A stretch of 64,000 nucleotides of DNA from JASEGV01 sp947085405 (GTDB lineage: Bacteria; Bacteroidota; Ignavibacteria; UBA10030; BY39), in the NCBI GenBank assembly GCA_947085405.1, contig CAMTWO010000002.1, positions 62,001 through 126,000 of the forward strand. The letters run 5' to 3'. The notes beneath the pieces were generated by a model. That model saw nothing but the letters and a program-made list of their open reading frames with translations. It searched no databases and had not been told where the DNA came from. Every line of letters begins with the position of its first letter. The stretch's first letter is position 1. Positions 59,088 through 64,000 of this stretch are shown here, one piece after another. The translations under genes and the position numbers were made by a program.

Positions 59088-59783
59088 ATGAAAACGATAA
59101 ATATATTTTTAGCATTAGTTATTTTAACAACCTCTGTAACTTTCGGAATGCAGAGCGGATCCTCGCCCCTTGCTGTTGTTACAAAAGTAATTAATTCGGT
59201 AGATAAGAAAGTTCCCGAGTCCGATTGGAAAAAAATAATAAAGGGCGACCCGCTAAAAATGAAAGAGTTAGTGCGAACAGGTCTTAAATCGGTAGCAATA
59301 ATTAAATTTACTGATAAAAGTATTGTACGCCTGCTCGAAAACTCTGAGCTCGAAATGTTGGGAGGAAAACAACCGAAGCAAACTTTGAACGATATGAAGC
59401 TGCAAAAAGGGGCTATCGGATTTAGCATAACGAAGAAACAAAACGAACAGTACACATTCTCGTCGCCAACCTCCGTCGCATCAATCAGAGGCACGAAAGG
59501 AAAATTTCATTCTCAGGACGAATTGGATATACTAATTGTAACAGAAGGAATCGTTAATTTAAAAAATTTGATCTCCGGAAAAGATACAGATGTAGGTTCA
59601 AATCAGATTGGTTTTTCGCACCCAAACGGAACATTGGAAGTACGAGATGCTACACACGATGAAATTGCAGGTTGTGAAGAGTCGTTAAAAGCCGGTGATG
59701 TCCGGAAAAAAAATGAAATTCAACTCGAATTGCTCGACTCTGACGGAACCAAACGTAACTTAAAGATTGATTACCAGGAATAA
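59088..59783 (+). CDS. FecR-domain secreted protein
   Basis: A 231-residue protein from ATG 59088 (GGAG 11 bases upstream); signal peptide to about 20. The FecR core includes VVTKVINSVDKKV, VRTGLKSVAIIKFTDKSIVRLLENSELEM near 67-95, GAIGFSITKKQNEQYTFSSPTSVASIRGTKGKF near 111-143 and LIVTEGIVNLKNL near 152-164. Stand-alone FecR domains are found in envelope and surface proteins next to CHASE2 cyclases; they are not sigma regulators in that setting. Here too a CHASE2 cyclase follows two genes later. Confidence 0.85.
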   Translation: MKTINIFLALVILTTSVTFGMQSGSSPLAVVTKVINSVDKKVPESDWKKIIKGDPLKMKELVRTGLKSVAIIKFTDKSIVRLLENSELEMLGGKQPKQTLNDMKLQKGAIGFSITKKQNEQYTFSSPTSVASIRGTKGKFHSQDELDILIVTEGIVNLKNLISGKDTDVGSNQIGFSHPNGTLEVRDATHDEIAGCEESLKAGDVRKKNEIQLELLDSDGTKRNLKIDYQE

Positions 59784-59811
59784 TGTTGAACTTACTCTGG
59801 AGTTTTAAATT

Positions 59812-62172
59812 ATGACTCGGAAATACAGTTGTGCCGGCATACTATTATTTGTATTTGCATTTTTTCTTTTGATATCTGATATAGTTCAAGCACAAGTAAG
59901 CGATAAAATTTTAAGCATTACTGTAGCCCCGGTATCAGAGAACGAACCTATCAACATATCGGCAGTAATTTCGCCCGCTTATGTGTACAATAAAATTGAA
60001 GTTGCATACCGGACTTTCGGAGAAACTGAATTCAAGCGGATAGAGATGCAAATAACAGGAAACAATGCCGTTGCAGTTATTCCTAATTCCGCAGCCAACA
60101 CTCCCTACTTCGAATATTTTTTATTTATCCACATTCCGGGAACAGACCAACCCGAAACTTTTCCAATCGAAAATCCCACTTTACATCCTTTAAAATTACT
60201 TATTACACCGGTTGAGAGTCGTGAAAACATAATCGATTGGATAAGCCCCGCAGCCGACGAAGCAGTAACTCCCGATGATTTGTTGATTGCCTTTAATGTA
60301 AATAATGTGAGTGCTCTTAAAATTTTTATTGACGATAAAGATTTTTCGGAATATTTAATTAAAACTGAAGATTTATACATTGCGAAATTAGAAAATCTTC
60401 CCATCGAATTAAACGAGGGCAAGCATAATATCCGGGTTGAATTGTTCGATAGCACCGGGAAAAATATTTATTCTGAGAGCCGGCAATTTTCAATCGTGCT
60501 ATACAAAGAGAGTATAATTAAGTTAAGTAGTTTACGGTACAAAGCATCGGTTCAATTAGAAAGCCGCAACGAAAACATAAACCAGAAGAGCAACACTTAC
60601 AATCGCGGAAGTATTAACGCTACTTCAGATTACGGGATTTTAAAAATAAACGGAAATTTATACGCAACTAACGAAGAAAAAACTGATAGACAGCCCCAAA
60701 ACAGATATTTTATAGGAGCCGAAATTCCCTGGTTGAGGGCTGGTTACGGCGATAACTATCCCACATTCCCAAATTTAATTATGAACGGCAAACGAATCCG
60801 CGGGCTAACGACTAATTTAACACTCGGCTTTTTTAATTTTGATTTTGTTTATGGTGATGTAACGAGGAAAATTCCTACAAAATATAACGTTCTTGCTTCA
60901 GCTCCCGATTCTACAAGCGATCCAAACAAAACCTACTTTAAATTGGACGACGGTAGGTTTGCTGAATTAATTAAGCGCGGAGAATTTGATAGAAACCTAT
61001 TAATCTTGAGACCAAGCTTTGGAAAAGGTAATAATTTTCTTTTCGGTTTGAGTTTTTTAAAATCCAAAGACGACCAGCGGTCAATTAAACAAGGATTGAT
61101 GCCTCAGGAAAATTTAGTTGTCGGCTCCGATTTGTTCTTTGCCTTTGATGAACGAAGGATTGAGTTTAATGCACAGGCCGCTTTTTCAGCCACGAACAAA
61201 GATATATCGAAAGGGACTATTAAAGACGAAGATATCGATTCGTTATTTAAATCGCTCACTGAAAAAGAACGGGATATGATCCGCCAGGTTAAAGATGTGC
61301 TCTCAAATTTTATGACCATCAACGAGCATATCGTTCCGTTAGCTATAAATAATTTAACTACACTCGCATACGAAGGTTCACTAAATTTAAACTATCTGAA
61401 TAATTCACTTAAGTTTACCTACCTGAGGCGCGGCAGTGCATACGAATCGTTCGGACAAACATATCTGCGAAACGATGTGCAGGGTTTCAACATCACCGAC
61501 AGATTTCGAACACTGAAAAACAGTTTGTTATTTTCTTTCGGCTTCGAAAAACTTTCAGATAATACTGATAATTCAAAACCTACAACTACAAGCTACACAA
61601 CTTTATCGGGTATGGTATCGTATTATCCGGTAATTGATTTTCCTAACATCTCTACGGGTTATTCATATTCATCGGCAAAAAATAACATCGTTGATACTGT
61701 TTATCGGACGGATGATTTTACAGACCGGGTATTCGTTCAGTGGGGATTCAATTTCTTTTACCTCGCGCGACAAAATGTTTCTCTGAGCCTCAGCACTTCA
61801 AACCGGGACGATCAAACCAAACACGATATAGATTCAAAGAATAAATCGTTTGCATTTGGGTTGAATACTACATACTCAATTCCATTGCAATCATCCTTCA
61901 ACATCTCTTATAATAACAGTTTAATAATGAAGAGGGAAATCAACTACACTACAATTTCGTTCACAGTATTTTATAAAATGTTTGAAAACCGCTTGCAGTT
62001 AAATACGGGCATCCGTCCTACCTTCGGTGATATTGAGCGTGGTGTGTTCGACATCGGCGCACAATATTTATTAGCTGCCAATTTTAATCTACTCGGACAG
62101 TTAAGCATTTATACAAATAAACAAACAAAACCTGAATCGGTTTTCAGTTTAACACTCCGTTATGATATTTAA
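59812..62172 (+). CDS. Outer-membrane beta-barrel-like protein
   Basis: A 786-residue protein with a signal peptide (1-28, ending VQAQ). Residues 30-230 form two Ig-like domains, and residues 240-786 are amphipathic strands with a regular alternation (YGILKINGNLYATNEE, NFDFVYGDVTRKIPT, LNLNYLNNSLKFTYLRRG, and a final SVFSLTLRYDI ending at the C-terminus as a beta-signal-like strand). It should be an outer-membrane barrel of unknown ligand. It lies between the FecR gene and the cyclase gene, 28 and three bases away. Confidence 0.72.
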   Translation: MTRKYSCAGILLFVFAFFLLISDIVQAQVSDKILSITVAPVSENEPINISAVISPAYVYNKIEVAYRTFGETEFKRIEMQITGNNAVAVIPNSAANTPYFEYFLFIHIPGTDQPETFPIENPTLHPLKLLITPVESRENIIDWISPAADEAVTPDDLLIAFNVNNVSALKIFIDDKDFSEYLIKTEDLYIAKLENLPIELNEGKHNIRVELFDSTGKNIYSESRQFSIVLYKESIIKLSSLRYKASVQLESRNENINQKSNTYNRGSINATSDYGILKINGNLYATNEEKTDRQPQNRYFIGAEIPWLRAGYGDNYPTFPNLIMNGKRIRGLTTNLTLGFFNFDFVYGDVTRKIPTKYNVLASAPDSTSDPNKTYFKLDDGRFAELIKRGEFDRNLLILRPSFGKGNNFLFGLSFLKSKDDQRSIKQGLMPQENLVVGSDLFFAFDERRIEFNAQAAFSATNKDISKGTIKDEDIDSLFKSLTEKERDMIRQVKDVLSNFMTINEHIVPLAINNLTTLAYEGSLNLNYLNNSLKFTYLRRGSAYESFGQTYLRNDVQGFNITDRFRTLKNSLLFSFGFEKLSDNTDNSKPTTTSYTTLSGMVSYYPVIDFPNISTGYSYSSAKNNIVDTVYRTDDFTDRVFVQWGFNFFYLARQNVSLSLSTSNRDDQTKHDIDSKNKSFAFGLNTTYSIPLQSSFNISYNNSLIMKREINYTTISFTVFYKMFENRLQLNTGIRPTFGDIERGVFDIGAQYLLAANFNLLGQLSIYTNKQTKPESVFSLTLRYDI

Positions 62173-62175
62173 TAC

Positions 62176-64000
62176 ATGCCCGAAGTAAAAGAGAAATCGT
62201 ACCGGAAGTCTTTAAACAAATTGCTGATATGTTTGGTGCTTTCGGCTATAATTGTTCTTCTTACTTCCGAGTCGATATTTGAATTCGCTCCTTTTAAAAG
62301 AATTGAATTAGCGACGATCGATAATCGGTTTAACAGCCGCGGAGTTGTTCCTTTCAATCCCAAGGTGGTTATCGTTGAAATTTCCGAAGCATCAATCAAA
62401 TCGCTCCCCGATAAGTGGCCCTGGCCCCGCCATTATTACGCCCGTCTAATTAGAAACCTGAAAAAAGCCGGAGCTGAAGCGGTAGGCATCGATATAATTA
62501 TGAGCACCGAGGACTTTCGTAATCCGGCTTATGATGATGAATTAAGGAAGGCTTTATCCGAAGTTAAAAATGTTGCATTAGCCGGAAAAGTAAACATTGC
62601 CGACGAACGTTACGACATTGTCCAGGCAAATGAAAATTACAGCAATATTTTTTTTGATGTTGATAGTTCAATTGGTATTGTGTTTTTGCGAAATGATGAA
62701 GACGGTGTTTATCGCCGTTTCCACCCGATAGCATTCGACCGTTCCCGCCAGCGACGATTGCCTACTTTTTCATTCGCTGTTCTGAACAAATCTTTCGGAT
62801 TAAACCCTTTAACAACAGTAAATGTTGAATCGAACAACTTTGATTACGAAAATATTAAAATTCCAAGCTACGATTCTTCCACAGCATTAATCAATTATTA
62901 TGGACCGTCGGGAACATTTGTTCCAATTAAATTTGTAGATGTAATTGATGATAAAGAATTTCAAACAAATGAAGAACGGGAACTCGGAGTTGATATTAAC
63001 ACATTCGACGATCCTGAAACCGGATACCTTTATGATGGAACATTCAAGAATAAAATAGTGCTTATCGGTTCCACCAATCCCGAAGACAAAGATTTGTTTC
63101 CCGTTCCAATCTCTCATGGTAAACAGGAAGGCGATAACTTGATGTACGGTGTTGAGATTCACGCAAATATAATTCAGAGCATCCTCGATCAAAATTTTTT
63201 ACAACGCGAACCTGTTTGGTTAGAAATTCTGAGTGTATTTTTCTTTTTAACTTTAACATTTTTCTTCCTTCTGAATTTAAAGCGGGAAAAGATTAAACAT
63301 CATTATTTGATCGAGGCGCTCGCTATTGCAGTTGTTATTGCCGAGCTATTTTTAATTGCCGCAGTTTCTCTTCTTTTATTTTATCAACAAAATTATGTTG
63401 CTTCGATTACAGGTCCTTTAATGGCTGTAATTTTCGGGTACGCTGGCAGCATGGTGTTCAGTTACGTTTCTGAACGAAAACAAAAAGTTATAATAAAATC
63501 GATGTTCAGTCAGTATGTGAACCCGACCGTAGTAAACCAACTGATAGATGATCCGAAGAAACTCCACTTAGGTGGCGAAAACAAGGAGCTCACAGTTTTC
63601 TTTTCGGATATTGAGAAGTTCACAACATTAGCTGAAAAAATGACGCCTGAAGAACTCGTGAAAATACTTAACGAGTATTTCGAGGAGATGACCGAAATAA
63701 TATTGCGAAACAACGGAACACTCGATAAATATCAGGGGGATTCAATAATGGCTTTCTTCGGGGCACCTATACCTCAATCCGACCACGCTTTAAATGCTTG
63801 TCGCGCCGCTTTACAAATGCAAATTCATCTCAACGAATTAAATCAAAGATGGTTAAAAGAAGGCAGACCTGAACTTCTAACACGGATCGGAATTAACACG
63901 GGCAAGATGGTGGTTGGAAATATCGGCGGCTCAGATCGGTTCGATTATACCGTAATCGGAGATAGCGTAAATTTAGGTTCAAGACTCGAAGGTGTTAACA
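62176..64000 (+). CDS. CHASE2-domain adenylate cyclase (3' end outside window)
   Basis: At least 608 residues from ATG 62176, running off the right edge. A first membrane helix (17-35) is followed by an extracytoplasmic CHASE2 sensor with VVIVEISEASIKSLPDKWPWPR near 60-80 and GVEIHANIIQSIL near 322-335, then three membrane helices (about 350-430). The class III cyclase domain begins near 455: VFFSDIEKFTTLAEK with the first metal Asp near 476, and DKYQGDSIMAFFGAP near 516-530 with the second Asp and an adenine-type Lys. IGDSVNLGSRLEG is present at the edge. It makes cAMP in response to a periplasmic signal, probably connected with the FecR and barrel proteins upstream. Confidence 0.9.
   Translation, partial: MPEVKEKSYRKSLNKLLICLVLSAIIVLLTSESIFEFAPFKRIELATIDNRFNSRGVVPFNPKVVIVEISEASIKSLPDKWPWPRHYYARLIRNLKKAGAEAVGIDIIMSTEDFRNPAYDDELRKALSEVKNVALAGKVNIADERYDIVQANENYSNIFFDVDSSIGIVFLRNDEDGVYRRFHPIAFDRSRQRRLPTFSFAVLNKSFGLNPLTTVNVESNNFDYENIKIPSYDSSTALINYYGPSGTFVPIKFVDVIDDKEFQTNEERELGVDINTFDDPETGYLYDGTFKNKIVLIGSTNPEDKDLFPVPISHGKQEGDNLMYGVEIHANIIQSILDQNFLQREPVWLEILSVFFFLTLTFFFLLNLKREKIKHHYLIEALAIAVVIAELFLIAAVSLLLFYQQNYVASITGPLMAVIFGYAGSMVFSYVSERKQKVIIKSMFSQYVNPTVVNQLIDDPKKLHLGGENKELTVFFSDIEKFTTLAEKMTPEELVKILNEYFEEMTEIILRNNGTLDKYQGDSIMAFFGAPIPQSDHALNACRAALQMQIHLNELNQRWLKEGRPELLTRIGINTGKMVVGNIGGSDRFDYTVIGDSVNLGSRLEGVN

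Overview
The window reads as a chromosomal segment of a Gram-negative, AT-rich bacterium of the FCB group, most likely an Ignavibacteria/Chlorobiota-type lineage rather than a true Bacteroidetes. Supporting this are a complete lipid A/outer-membrane module with an LpxC-FabZ fusion, the succinylase (DapD) lysine branch, a CHASE2 cyclase beside a FecR protein, many good Shine-Dalgarno sequences (AGGAGG-type) and several classical TTGACA-17-TATATT promoters, which Bacteroidetes proper usually lack. The lineage is an inference from gene content.

Layout. 1-1551: left-truncated OLD-like ATPase with a TOPRIM domain, 15 bases behind panB. 1567-10896 (minus): panB, lipM/lplA-like, lpxA, lpxC-fabZ, lpxD, two OmpH/Skp chaperones, bamA and uppS, an envelope-biogenesis operon. 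10897-12837: a scarred accessory patch with a VapB-like antitoxin, a VapC (PIN) gene apparently split into two pieces 1.3 kb apart, an HNH endonuclease gene and an IS1182-type transposase remnant. 12838-24954 (minus): a heterodimeric ABC exporter with a four-helix-bundle gene between its halves, serS, rmlD-like, dapD, dapA, dapB, a PfkB kinase, a HisA-like protein lacking both catalytic aspartates, aspA and a small rubredoxin-like protein. 25077-29842 (plus): clpS, a frameshifted antitoxin, alaS whose start lies in a palindromic repeat, gmhA and a YgjV-like membrane protein.

29851-40953 (minus) is the most accessory-looking stretch. From a strong promoter at 40925-40953 it runs SIR2-like protein, HerA ATPase carrying a C-terminal KTSC domain, and a PD-(D/E)XK-like protein, packed with overlaps or 2-base gaps. 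It then runs straight into a branched-chain amino-acid ABC transporter operon (livG, livF, livK, livH, livM) that has a methyltransferase and a two-TM protein of unknown function inserted between livK and livH. SIR2-HerA is a known anti-phage pair; the attached nuclease-like third gene and the KTSC fusion are the least familiar parts and the best candidates for something undescribed.

40955-52728 (minus): an orphan DUF2281-type antitoxin, an SppA-type peptidase with an extra N-terminal region, two very charged coiled-coil/TPR proteins, a PEGA lipoprotein-like protein, a PQQ-type propeller lipoprotein, and a metalloprotease-propeller-Omp85 fusion. 52737-57846 (minus): phosphoglucose/phosphomannose isomerase, ptsI, ptsH, polyprenyl synthase and fni (isoprenoid pathway, matching uppS earlier). 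58012-64000 (plus), transcribed divergently: secreted protein, FecR-domain protein, outer-membrane barrel-like protein and a CHASE2-adenylate cyclase that runs off the right edge.

No tRNA, rRNA or CRISPR array was seen. Several palindromic repeat families occur between genes, some copies just downstream of bamA and sppA. All family assignments come from reading motifs by eye; no database search was made.
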